Assembly (NCBI GenBank): GCA_025361705.1
Contig: JANYJW010000001.1
Coordinates: 1 to 36,828, forward strand
DNA: 36,828 nt
Direction of reading: 5' to 3'
Source: Gemmatimonas sp.
GTDB taxonomy: Bacteria > Gemmatimonadota > Gemmatimonadetes > Gemmatimonadales > Gemmatimonadaceae
Shown: positions 28,103 through 36,218 of the stretch, in pieces
How positions within the stretch are numbered: position 1 is the first letter of the stretch
Layout: each line of letters opens with the position of its first letter
Translations under genes and position numbers: made by a program
Notes under the pieces: generated by a model
Databases searched by the model: none
What the model saw: only the letters and a program-made list of their open reading frames with translations
Told to the model about the DNA's origin: nothing

Positions 28103-30268
28103 ATGCCTGCGCTCTCACGGTGGTCCCGAATCCTCGTTGTCGCGGTGGCTTGCGCCACGACGCTCGCCGTGTGTCCACTCGCGGCGCAGGATCGTTTCAC
28201 GCTTGGCGCACTCTCGCAGACTGTCGCTGAGGTGCAAGGTCGCCCGCCACTGGTCGAGCGCCTCCGCTCGCAAGGCTACGAGATCTGGCGCTACGGCGAG
28301 AGCTGGGTGCGTGTCAGCTACGAGACCGACCGCGTGACCGGCTGGTGGAATGCCGACGGCGCGCTGCGGGTGGAGATGCGCGCCGGCCCCGACATCACGC
28401 GCAGCGTCTCGTTCACCGTCGGGTCCACCACCGACGACCTCGTGCGGTTGCAGGGGACGCCGCGCGGCATCCAGCCATATCCCGAGATTGGCCTCGCCCT
28501 GTGGCGCTACGGCTCCTCCACCGTGCGCGTGGCACTCACCGATGGCCGCGTCGTGTCGTGGGACGATCCCGCGCGCATCCTGCGTGTGCGCTGCGCCGCG
28601 TTCGACGACCCGTATTGCGGCACTGGCGATCCGAACATCGGGCGCCCGGCGCCGTCCGCACCGCAGCCGGGTGGGTATCCGGTCCAGCCGTCGCGCCCGG
28701 GCGCCCCGCCGCAGCTCGAGGCCACGGTGCGATTCGAAGACGAGGGCGCCGATGGCATGCTCGATGGCGACGAGCGCGCCGAAGTGCGCGTGACGCTGCG
28801 CAACCGCGGACGCGGCACGGCCCACGCGCTGTCCCTCGTGCTCAGCACCCCCGACGCGCGCGGCGTTGAGTTCGGCGCGGGCGCCCGCCTCGATTCGCTG
28901 GCGCCCGGCGAGTCGGCCGTGCTGCGCGTGCGCCTTGCGGCTCCGTCGTCCTTGCGCGACGGGACACTCCGTATCGATGTGCGCGTACGAGAGGGCAACG
29001 GCTTCGACCTCGATCCCGTGCCGCGCCTCGAGGTGACCACGCGCGCCTTTCGCGCGCCGCGCTTCGTGCTTGATGGCGTGGCAGTCAAGGACCAGAGCGG
29101 GGATGGGCGCATTGCGCCGCGTGAGATCGTCGAACTGCGCGTGCGCGTGGCCAACCGCGGGGCTGGCGAGGCGCGCGAGGTGCGTGCCTCGCTTCGTCTG
29201 GGCCCCGATGTCTTCCTGACGCCCGACTCGCCGACGAGCGTTGCCTTCGGGACCATGCGCCCCAACGATGTGCGCGACGTCGTCTTCAGCGCCTTCACCA
29301 ATAGCCGGGCCAGGGACTTCGTCGTCGCCGTTGCAGTGCACGAAGCCCGCGCGCGCTTCGACACGGTGCTCACGCTGCCACTCGCGCTCGACCGTCCGCT
29401 CGCCTCGAGCCAGGTGATCGTGGAGCGGACCCGCGGCGTCGAACCGCCCGCGCCGCCGCCGCTCGTGGTCGACGTCGACTCCGGCATTCCCCGCACGCGT
29501 CGCCGCAACCCGGCCGCCGTGGCGGTGGTGCTGGGCGTCGAACGCTACGACCGGTTGCCCGACGTCAGCTTCGCGGCCCGCGATGCAGCCGTCTTTCGCG
29601 AGTATGCGGTGAATACGTTCGGCGTGCGCGACGACCCGGAGCACCTGTACTACGGCGTCGATGGCGACGTCTCGGGCACGGCGCTCCGCAAGCTCTTCAG
29701 CGCCGACGGCTGGCTCGCTCGGCGCGTGACGCCGGAGACCGACGTGATCGTCTATTGGGCCGGACACGGCGGCCCCGACCTTGCGACGCGCGCGCCGTAT
29801 ATCCTGCCAGCCGACGGCGATGCCAACTACCCGCTGCAGACGGGCTACGCGCTCAACGAGCTCTACACGCGCCTCGCGGCGCTCAACGCGCGCAGCGTCA
29901 CCGTCTTTCTCGACGCCTGCTTCAGCGGCTGGACGCGCGATGCGGGGCAGTTGCTGCAGGGCGCGCGCGACGTCGGGGTAAGCATCGAGAATCCGGTGCT
30001 GACCAATGACCGCATGGCGGTCTTCGCTGCGTCAGCCGGCAACCAGGTGTCGAGCGCGTGGCCCGCCATGCGTCACGGCCTCTTCACCTACTTCCTGCTC
30101 AAGGGACTGCGCGGCGCGGCCGACAGCGACGGCGTCCCCGGCGTCAGCGTGGCGGAACTGGACGCGTACCTGCGTCGCGAGGTGCCGGCGCAGGCGGGGC
30201 GACTCGACCGGGAGCAGCGGCCGCAACTGACGGCGGTGAAGTCCGACCGGGTCCTGGTGACCCCGTAG
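28103..30268 (+). CDS. Exported caspase-like (C14) peptidase with duplicated modules
   Basis: 721 aa. Signal peptide at about 1-29 (ending PLAAQ). Residues 32-91 and 104-163 are two copies of a module with LQGTP-type and WRYG-S-V strands ending in W...LRV. After a Pro-rich linker, residues 203-311 and 319-430 are two Ig/CARDB-like domains, each with an acidic D-GDG/E turn followed by V-V-NRG-G-A. The C14 caspase domain (about 470-720) has the catalytic pair His555 (YWAGHGG) and Cys606 (FLDACFSG), and LGVERYDRLPDVSFAARDAAVF at its start. The enzyme should therefore act outside the cytoplasm. Substrate unknown. Its last 125 nt overlap the end of the convergent SARP-like gene. Confidence 0.93.
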   Translation: MPALSRWSRILVVAVACATTLAVCPLAAQDRFTLGALSQTVAEVQGRPPLVERLRSQGYEIWRYGESWVRVSYETDRVTGWWNADGALRVEMRAGPDITRSVSFTVGSTTDDLVRLQGTPRGIQPYPEIGLALWRYGSSTVRVALTDGRVVSWDDPARILRVRCAAFDDPYCGTGDPNIGRPAPSAPQPGGYPVQPSRPGAPPQLEATVRFEDEGADGMLDGDERAEVRVTLRNRGRGTAHALSLVLSTPDARGVEFGAGARLDSLAPGESAVLRVRLAAPSSLRDGTLRIDVRVREGNGFDLDPVPRLEVTTRAFRAPRFVLDGVAVKDQSGDGRIAPREIVELRVRVANRGAGEAREVRASLRLGPDVFLTPDSPTSVAFGTMRPNDVRDVVFSAFTNSRARDFVVAVAVHEARARFDTVLTLPLALDRPLASSQVIVERTRGVEPPAPPPLVVDVDSGIPRTRRRNPAAVAVVLGVERYDRLPDVSFAARDAAVFREYAVNTFGVRDDPEHLYYGVDGDVSGTALRKLFSADGWLARRVTPETDVIVYWAGHGGPDLATRAPYILPADGDANYPLQTGYALNELYTRLAALNARSVTVFLDACFSGWTRDAGQLLQGARDVGVSIENPVLTNDRMAVFAASAGNQVSSAWPAMRHGLFTYFLLKGLRGAADSDGVPGVSVAELDAYLRREVPAQAGRLDREQRPQLTAVKSDRVLVTP

Positions 30269-33200
30269 TCGATCCAGGCGCCGGCGCGTCGAGTCCGGCC
30301 CGCTCGCGGGCTTCCGCCTCCAGCCGATGCGCATCGAGCGCTGTCCACCACGCGGGATGCAGCACGCCGGTGTACACCTCGACGGTGTCCACGAGCGTCT
30401 GCGTGCGGTGGGAGTAGCCGTACACCATGGCCTCCACCGGGCGCGCCGTCCGCTGTCGGTCCCGTGAAAGTCCCAGCGGCTTGTCGTCCACGGCCACGCC
30501 GCACCGTCCGTCGGGGAGCACCTGCACTTCCAGCCACGACCATGCGCCTTCGACAAGCATGGTGGGTGCCACCGCCGAGCTTAATTCCGTGCCAAGGGAC
30601 AGGCTCACGCGTCGCCGCACGGCGACGCCTTCTCCGCCAGGAAAGCCCAGCTGGCAGCTGAGTCCAATGTTGGCCGGCGTCGGCTGCGCGCCCGTAGCGA
30701 GGTCCCACGCGTTCCACGCCGAGTCGCTCGCGCTGGTCTGAACGCCTACGTGAATGGTCTGCCATTGATTGGCGGTCAGCCGCAGGCGAACGCGCGCGCG
30801 CACGGCAAGGCCGGCGCCCAGGTGAAAGGTCTCGCGCAGACGGATGCCCGACGAGTACGACGAATCGCCGTTGAGCGACAGCACCGGGGACGCCCGTCGC
30901 GTGAGAATGGTCGGCCGCGGTGTGCCGAACAGGTACCACGCCGCCGCATCCGCGGGGGACCGCCAGAGCGTGCGCGACGAGAGCGCCGCTGGACGCTGCA
31001 TCACCACCACCCGATTGGTGTCGGCGCGCCAACCGCCCGCCGACGCCACGATCCGCGCCGTGCCGTTGGTGTGCGGCACCACCAGCCCGTCGGGCGACAC
31101 CGTGGCTATCGTGGTGTCGAGCGCGGTCCATCGCACCATGGCCGGCGTCAGCGAACTGCCGTCGCGGGCGACACCGGCCACCACCAGCTGCACGGGGCTG
31201 ATGCTCGAGAGCGTGTCGGGGGAGGTGATGGTCACGCGATCGAGCCAGCGGGCGCTCGGGCGCAACACGTCCCACGTGGCGAGGGCCACACGGATGGGGC
31301 TCCCGCGGTGCAGTAGCACCGCACCGTCGCAGGGCGTGGCGATGGGGGCCAACCAGAACACGTTGCCATCATACCCGGAGCGCTCCCCGTGCACGAGCAC
31401 CCACGCATTGTCGGGGGAGATGATCACGTGCTGGATGCGCTTGCACAGTTCGCGCACCCGGCCGCTGCCCACGTCGACCCGCGCCAGCGAACGGTCATCG
31501 CTCATGCTGACGGCCAGGATGTCACCGGTGGTGCCCCAGCCCATCGGATTCCATCCATCGAAACAGCGCTGCAGCGTGCCGTCGCTGCCGAGCACGCAGG
31601 CGGCGATCCCTGGCGGTGACCCGTCACGGTACGCGCGCATAACCAGCAACAGGCTGCCATCGGGGTGCCACGCCACGGCAATGTCCTTGGCGGACATTAC
31701 AGACGGCGTGACGCGCCTGGTCCGCACGTCGAACACCGCCGTCGTGGCGTGCATTTCGCTGCTGAAACGCGTGGTGACGAACGCCAACCGTCCGCCGTCG
31801 GGGCTGATGGCGCTCGCCAGGTCGTCGCCTGGCGACTGATCGAGGCGCCGCAGGTGGCCATCGCGCGCCACGAAGACGATGTCATCATTACCGCCGTCCG
31901 TGAACGTCTGGGTGCCGTACCAGCCGCTCCCGTCGGGCGCCGGAACGAGACTGCGGGCACGCCCGAGTGCCGGCAGCTCGAGGTGTTTCGCTTGCGATGA
32001 CAGCTCGATGGTGCCCCGACTGATGTCGATCGAAGCCGGAATGTCCAGCGTCATGCCCTCGGCAGTCGCCGAGTCAGTCTCGACGCCCTGCAGGTGCAAC
32101 GCCACCGCAGGCGCGTGCTCGCGTTGCCACCACGAATACGTGGCCGCCGTGACGAGCAACGCGGCGGCCACGCCGACCCCCGCTCGCGTGAGCCGCGCGC
32201 GCCACGGGGCGGCGCGCAGCACGCGGCGACGCAGCACGGCCGGCAATGCATCACCCACGAGCGCCCGCAGGTGCTCCGCTGCCGACGCGCGAATGCCGGC
32301 TTCGGTCCGCAATCGGGCAAAGCGCGCAAAGACGTCAGCCAGTTCGCGACTGTCGCCGCTGCTCACCAGCAGCTCGGCGGCGACACGCAGGGCGCCGAGG
32401 TCGGCGGCTGCGTCCGCCGCAACGGCACGCGCCACGGCCGTCCGGGCGCGGCACGTTGCCTCTTCCCCGAGGACAGTGAGCAAAGAAGCGGCAATCTCAT
32501 CATGCGCGGGCACCCATCCGGCGTCGGTGCGGCAGACGAGACCGCGCACTTCGAGCGCGTGCAGCGTGCGGTCGGCGGCATCGGCGGACATGGGCGCTGC
32601 GTGGCCGAGCACCGGCGCGGTGCAGGGCACTCCGGCAGCGGACAGCAGGCCAAGGAGCTTCGCACTCTCATCGTCAAGCCGGCCGACGCGCAGGGCCAGT
32701 GGATTGGTGCCCACCAGGAGCTGCTCCAATCCCACGGGATCGGTGCACGCCCATCGACCCTCGAGCACGCGCAGCAGGTCACGCTCCATGGCGAGTTGCA
32801 GCGTTTCGAGCACCAGCAACGGTGACCCGCTCGTCGCACCGGTCAGAAGCGATGGGAGTCGTTCCGCCCAATCGTCGTCGGGCAGCTCACCCAAGCTCGA
32901 AATGAACTCGGTGACCGCACGCGGGTCGAGTGGCGGGAGCGTGACCTCGCGCAGCGCGTCGGCAAACCACTGCCGCGCGTTTCCGCGGCCGCTCGTCACC
33001 AGCAGCACACTGGCGTCGCCCGTATTGTCCGCGCACGCGGCAAGCACGGCCAGCGACTCGCGGTCAGCCCAGTGCAAATCGTCCACGAGCAGCGCCACCG
33101 GCCGGTCGTCGGTGACCGCCGCCGCAAGTTCTCTGAGGGCCACGGTGCGCCGGCGCAACGGCTCCTGTTCCACGCCCGCGGACGAAGCTTGCGGAAAGAG

Positions 33201-34313
33201 CGACGAGAGCGCCGGGTTGAGCCGCACCAGTACGCTGGCGGCCTCGGGGGAGATTGCCGCTGCGCCGGGCAGGGCGGCCAGCACGCGTGCAATCTCGGCG
33301 ACGAGTGCAAACGGGATCGCGCGCTCTCCCGGATTGGCGCGGACGAACACGGTGCGTGACCGCGACGCGCGCAGGCGCATCCGGAAATCCGTCAGGAGCC
33401 GCGTCTTGCCCAGGCCGGCCGGCGCCGACACGTGCACGTGCCGCATCTTGCCGTCGCGCTGCACTTCGTCCCACGCGCTGGTCAACGCCGCGAATTCGAA
33501 CGCGCGTCCCACGAGGGCGGCCCCCACCGTCGACGGGACGGCAGCCGCCGAGGCGTCGGCGCCAATCGCGCTGCGCGCACGCCGCAGCAACGCCCGCGTC
33601 GACGCCTCAGGCTCGCGCTCATCGGCCTGCCAGAGCTGCTCGAACGCGTCTGCCTCGGCCAACGCGCCCAGCGAGTCGCCCGCGGCAATCAGGACCTCGA
33701 GCACGCGCCGCCACAGCCGCTCGTCCCCTGAATCGGTATCGCGCGCGCGACGCGCCACCGGCAGCGCGGCGCGCGCCTCGCCACGCCCCAACTGGAAGAG
33801 TACGCGCGACTCCGCGGTCCGCGTGAAGATGGAACGCAGGCGCAGGCGCTCCAGGTCGGCCCAGCGCTCAAATTCGCCGCCACCCGGAATGGCAATGTCC
33901 GCAAGGAAATTGCCGCGATACAGATCCAACGCCTTCTCGTCCTTGTGCGCGTCCACCGCCATCAGAAATTCGCGCACATCCGAATCGACGGGCAGCGCGA
34001 TGTGCACCAACTCACCGTCGGTCTCGAGAATCGTCGCGCCAAGCGTCTTGCGGATATACCATATGGTCTGGCGAAGCGCGTGGCGCGCGGGGTCCGGCTC
34101 CACATCGCCCCACAGGAGTTCCACCAGATGCTCGCGCGGCGCCGACTGGTTGGGCGAGTTGCACAGGTACGCCAGCAGGGCAAGTGGCTTGCCCGCGCCG
34201 AACCGGCCCACACGCACTCCATCGGCCGCATACGCCGCCGCCTCGGCCGCCCCCAATGTTCGCAGGACAAGTCGCGCAGCAATCGGCCCATCGGGGTGCA
34301 CCCGGCGTGGCAT
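30144..34313 (-). CDS. SARP-like AAA regulator with TM helix and extracytoplasmic sensor half
   Basis: 1389 aa. The N-terminus is an OmpR-type winged helix plus BTAD domain (about 15-250) as in SARP/AfsR regulators (LALLAYLCNSPNQSAPREHLVELLWGD, HALRQTIWYIRKTL). An AAA/STAND ATPase follows (Walker A PAGLGKT about 298-304, Walker B VALLVDDLHWAD about 406-417) with helical repeats to about 700. One TM helix lies at about 710-729. The outer half has a TolB/WD-like propeller (about 770-1010), a BIG2-like domain (ALDTTIATVSPDGLVV) and a LamG-like domain, then a Pro/Ala-rich tail. ATG at 34313 has GGAG 9 nt upstream; a TTG at 34322 is less likely. It reads as a membrane-tethered transcription factor that senses something outside. 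Confidence 0.9.
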   Translation of the reverse strand: MPRRVHPDGPIAARLVLRTLGAAEAAAYAADGVRVGRFGAGKPLALLAYLCNSPNQSAPREHLVELLWGDVEPDPARHALRQTIWYIRKTLGATILETDGELVHIALPVDSDVREFLMAVDAHKDEKALDLYRGNFLADIAIPGGGEFERWADLERLRLRSIFTRTAESRVLFQLGRGEARAALPVARRARDTDSGDERLWRRVLEVLIAAGDSLGALAEADAFEQLWQADEREPEASTRALLRRARSAIGADASAAAVPSTVGAALVGRAFEFAALTSAWDEVQRDGKMRHVHVSAPAGLGKTRLLTDFRMRLRASRSRTVFVRANPGERAIPFALVAEIARVLAALPGAAAISPEAASVLVRLNPALSSLFPQASSAGVEQEPLRRRTVALRELAAAVTDDRPVALLVDDLHWADRESLAVLAACADNTGDASVLLVTSGRGNARQWFADALREVTLPPLDPRAVTEFISSLGELPDDDWAERLPSLLTGATSGSPLLVLETLQLAMERDLLRVLEGRWACTDPVGLEQLLVGTNPLALRVGRLDDESAKLLGLLSAAGVPCTAPVLGHAAPMSADAADRTLHALEVRGLVCRTDAGWVPAHDEIAASLLTVLGEEATCRARTAVARAVAADAAADLGALRVAAELLVSSGDSRELADVFARFARLRTEAGIRASAAEHLRALVGDALPAVLRRRVLRAAPWRARLTRAGVGVAAALLVTAATYSWWQREHAPAVALHLQGVETDSATAEGMTLDIPASIDISRGTIELSSQAKHLELPALGRARSLVPAPDGSGWYGTQTFTDGGNDDIVFVARDGHLRRLDQSPGDDLASAISPDGGRLAFVTTRFSSEMHATTAVFDVRTRRVTPSVMSAKDIAVAWHPDGSLLLVMRAYRDGSPPGIAACVLGSDGTLQRCFDGWNPMGWGTTGDILAVSMSDDRSLARVDVGSGRVRELCKRIQHVIISPDNAWVLVHGERSGYDGNVFWLAPIATPCDGAVLLHRGSPIRVALATWDVLRPSARWLDRVTITSPDTLSSISPVQLVVAGVARDGSSLTPAMVRWTALDTTIATVSPDGLVVPHTNGTARIVASAGGWRADTNRVVVMQRPAALSSRTLWRSPADAAAWYLFGTPRPTILTRRASPVLSLNGDSSYSSGIRLRETFHLGAGLAVRARVRLRLTANQWQTIHVGVQTSASDSAWNAWDLATGAQPTPANIGLSCQLGFPGGEGVAVRRRVSLSLGTELSSAVAPTMLVEGAWSWLEVQVLPDGRCGVAVDDKPLGLSRDRQRTARPVEAMVYGYSHRTQTLVDTVEVYTGVLHPAWWTALDAHRLEAEARERAGLDAPAPGSTTGSPGPGRTSPPSVAAAAPGRVAPPAPAPRDAGTRPVPPR

Positions 34314-34382
34314 TCCAGACAACTCCGAACGGTCAGGACGGCATGATTTGCCGGCGGGACATGACGCCCACCGTGGTGGCCC

Positions 34383-34394
34383 TGCGACGTCGCA
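34383..34394. promoter_or_regulatory. 12-bp perfect palindrome, candidate operator
   Basis: tgcgacgtcgca is perfectly palindromic and lies 70 bp upstream of the SARP-like start codon in the divergent intergenic region. It may bind a dimeric regulator; chance occurrence in GC-rich DNA is possible. Confidence 0.35.
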
Positions 34395-34400
34395 TGGGCG

Positions 34401-34450
34401 CGTCAGATGTTATGCGCACTGTGTCGACAGCCCGTCAGACAAGCGTCAGC
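34401..34450. promoter_or_regulatory. Direct repeats resembling SARP boxes
   Basis: cgtcag occurs at 34401-34406, 34433-34438 and 34444-34449, and a weaker tgtcgac at 34422. The copies at 34422, 34433 and 34444 have an exact 11-bp period, the spacing that SARP regulators recognise. On the minus strand the array ends about 7 bp before CATAAC (34414-34409), a possible -10 for the SARP-like gene itself. The assignment is inferred from spacing and position. Confidence 0.4.
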
Positions 34451-34572
34451 GGGTGCCCGCGCCGCGTGCAAGCGGCGCTGCAGCCTGAAGTTGCAAGAAG
34501 ACACGCCGCGCCGCACCCCCCGGCTGCGTCAGCGCTCATGTTCTTGCCCCCGCATGCCGATACTCATCGACA

Positions 34573-35484
34573 GTGATCGTGTCCGACCTTCTCCACCACT
34601 CCCGGTACCCTAAAATACCTCGCGCCGTCCTTCTCGTTTGGCTGATTGCTGTCGCGAACTCGGAAATGCGCGCACAGGGTGGCGACGTGCAGACCGTCGT
34701 CGTCGCGCAGCGCGTTCGGCTGGAAGGGGCCATGACACGCGCCGATGCCGAACGGGCCGCGGTGGAGAATGCCATGGCCGAGGGCGTGCGTCGCGTGGCG
34801 GGCGTCCGCGTGTCGGGTTCGCAGCTCCTGGTGTCGAGCGACTCGGCAGGCGTCATCGGATCGCGGTACCTCGCCAGCGTGCGGCTCGACGCCGAGGGAC
34901 ATGTGGTGGCGTGGACACTCGACCGGGCGCGCTGGGTAACCGAGAAGCGGCGTCGCGCGCCGAGCGAGCTGGTGTACGAGGCCTCGGTGCGGGTCACCGT
35001 GGCCCGCGACGCAGGCCGCGCCGACGACGGGTTCAGAGTCGGTGTCCGCACGGACCCGAGCCGGCTGCTGGTGCGCGGCGCCACACGGTCTGCCAACGAC
35101 GAGGTGGTCGTCACGGTCTCATCGACCCGCGATGCCTTCCTGACGGTGGTCGCCATCTACGGCGACTCGGTGGGACGCCTGGCGCCAAATCACGTGGTGC
35201 GGGATGCCCGCGTGGTGGCGGGCCTCGCCGCGCAGTGGCCGTCGGCGGAATGGCGGGAGCGAGGGGTGCACTTCCGTGTCGGCCTTCCCGACGGAGTCGC
35301 AGGGCGGGCAGAAGTGCTGGCGGCCATTGCCACGCTCGATGCCGTGACGTGGCCGCGCGAGGACGGCGGGACCATCACGCTCAGCGACTTCAATCGCTGG
35401 CTCGTGGCCATCCCGGCATCGCGACGGGCCGTCGCGCAACAGACGGTGATGGTGCAGCGCGCGGGGGACGAAACTGGTAGGTAG
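34573..35484 (+). CDS. Exported DUF4384 protein with FlgT-like N-terminus
   Basis: 303 aa from GTG at 34573 (GTG at 34579 equally possible). A signal segment at about 15-36 ends at EMRAQ. Residues 44-80 (VRLEGAMTRADAERAAVENAMAEGVRRVAG) resemble the start of FlgT/LPP20-type envelope domains. Residues about 155-275 carry DUF4384: NDEVVVTVSSTRDAFLTVVAIYGDSVGRLAPN, then a final ITLSDFNRWLVAIP strand-helix. DUF4384 domains often sit next to or are fused with caspase-like domains, and a caspase gene lies 4.3 kb away. The next gene is an LPP20 lipoprotein on the same strand, 78 bp on. Function unknown; envelope location likely. Confidence 0.8.
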   Translation: MIVSDLLHHSRYPKIPRAVLLVWLIAVANSEMRAQGGDVQTVVVAQRVRLEGAMTRADAERAAVENAMAEGVRRVAGVRVSGSQLLVSSDSAGVIGSRYLASVRLDAEGHVVAWTLDRARWVTEKRRRAPSELVYEASVRVTVARDAGRADDGFRVGVRTDPSRLLVRGATRSANDEVVVTVSSTRDAFLTVVAIYGDSVGRLAPNHVVRDARVVAGLAAQWPSAEWRERGVHFRVGLPDGVAGRAEVLAAIATLDAVTWPREDGGTITLSDFNRWLVAIPASRRAVAQQTVMVQRAGDETGR

Positions 35485-35530
35485 ACGGTACACGATAGAC
35501 GGTAGACAGTACACGATAGACGATAGACGG
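35481..35530 (+). repeat. 21-bp tandem repeat between DUF4384 and LPP20 genes
   Basis: Two 21-bp copies (35481-35501 and 35502-35522) differ at one base (unit position 7, G to A), and a third partial copy follows to 35530. The unit is built on the theme gtagac/gatagac. The array begins inside the stop codon of the DUF4384 gene and ends 33 bp before the LPP20 start. It is much less GC-rich than its surroundings. Confidence 0.9.
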
Positions 35531-35562
35531 TGGAACTTCTGAACAGACCGACACGAGGACCG

Positions 35563-36168
35563 ATGCACATGCACACGACATTCAGACACACGACATTCAG
35601 ACGCGCGGCGCTGATGTTTGCCGCCATCCTGGCCACGGCTTGCCATCATGCGGCATCCCCCGACGGTGGTGCCTCCAAAGCGACGCTGCGTGCGATGCCC
35701 AAGTGGTTCAAGTCGCCGCCCAAGGACGACAAGTTCCTCTTTGCGCCGGCCACCGCCACGTCGCAGGACCTGCAGATTGCGCTGAACAAGGCAGAGGCCG
35801 AGGGGCGCATGCAGCTCGGGCAGCAACTCGAGGTGAAGTACAGCGCGCTCACGCGCCGCTTTGCCGAGGAGACGGGCGCCGGAACCGGCGCGCAGCTGCT
35901 GCAGGAGTACGAGCAGACCTACAAGGCGGTCGTCAGCCAGGTGCTCGTCGGCACGGCGCCCAAGGAAAAGAAGATCGACGTCGAAGATGGCGTCTATCGG
36001 GCGTGGGTGCTGATGCAGCTGCCGGTCGGCGCCGCGTCTGAGCGGCTGCTGAAGCAAATCCAGCAGCAGGAGCAGATGTACACCCGCTTCCGCGCCAGTC
36101 AGGCCTTCAAGGAGCTGGCCGCTGAAGTGGAGAAGTACGAGCAGTGGAAGTCGGGCAAGAAGCCGTAG
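35563..36168 (+). CDS. LPP20 family lipoprotein
   Basis: 201 aa. A ribosome site GAGGAC sits just upstream of ATG 35563; ATG 35569 is an alternative. The signal peptide ends in AAILATAC (Cys27). LPP20 features are MPKWFKSPPKDDKFLFAPATATSQDLQIALNKAEAEGRMQLGQQLEVKYS, then a charged helical tail (LLKQIQQQEQMYTRFRASQAFKELAAEVEKYEQW) that may form a coiled coil. The first codons contain an exact 15-bp duplication (35572-35601) that encodes HTTFR twice. LPP20 proteins sit in the outer membrane; relatives include the Helicobacter antigen and FlgP of polar flagella. Confidence 0.9.
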   Translation: MHMHTTFRHTTFRRAALMFAAILATACHHAASPDGGASKATLRAMPKWFKSPPKDDKFLFAPATATSQDLQIALNKAEAEGRMQLGQQLEVKYSALTRRFAEETGAGTGAQLLQEYEQTYKAVVSQVLVGTAPKEKKIDVEDGVYRAWVLMQLPVGAASERLLKQIQQQEQMYTRFRASQAFKELAAEVEKYEQWKSGKKP

Positions 36169-36218
36169 GGCGCGACGCGAAGCGCGGCGACGGTGCTGGG
36201 CCTTCACCGGCCCACGCC

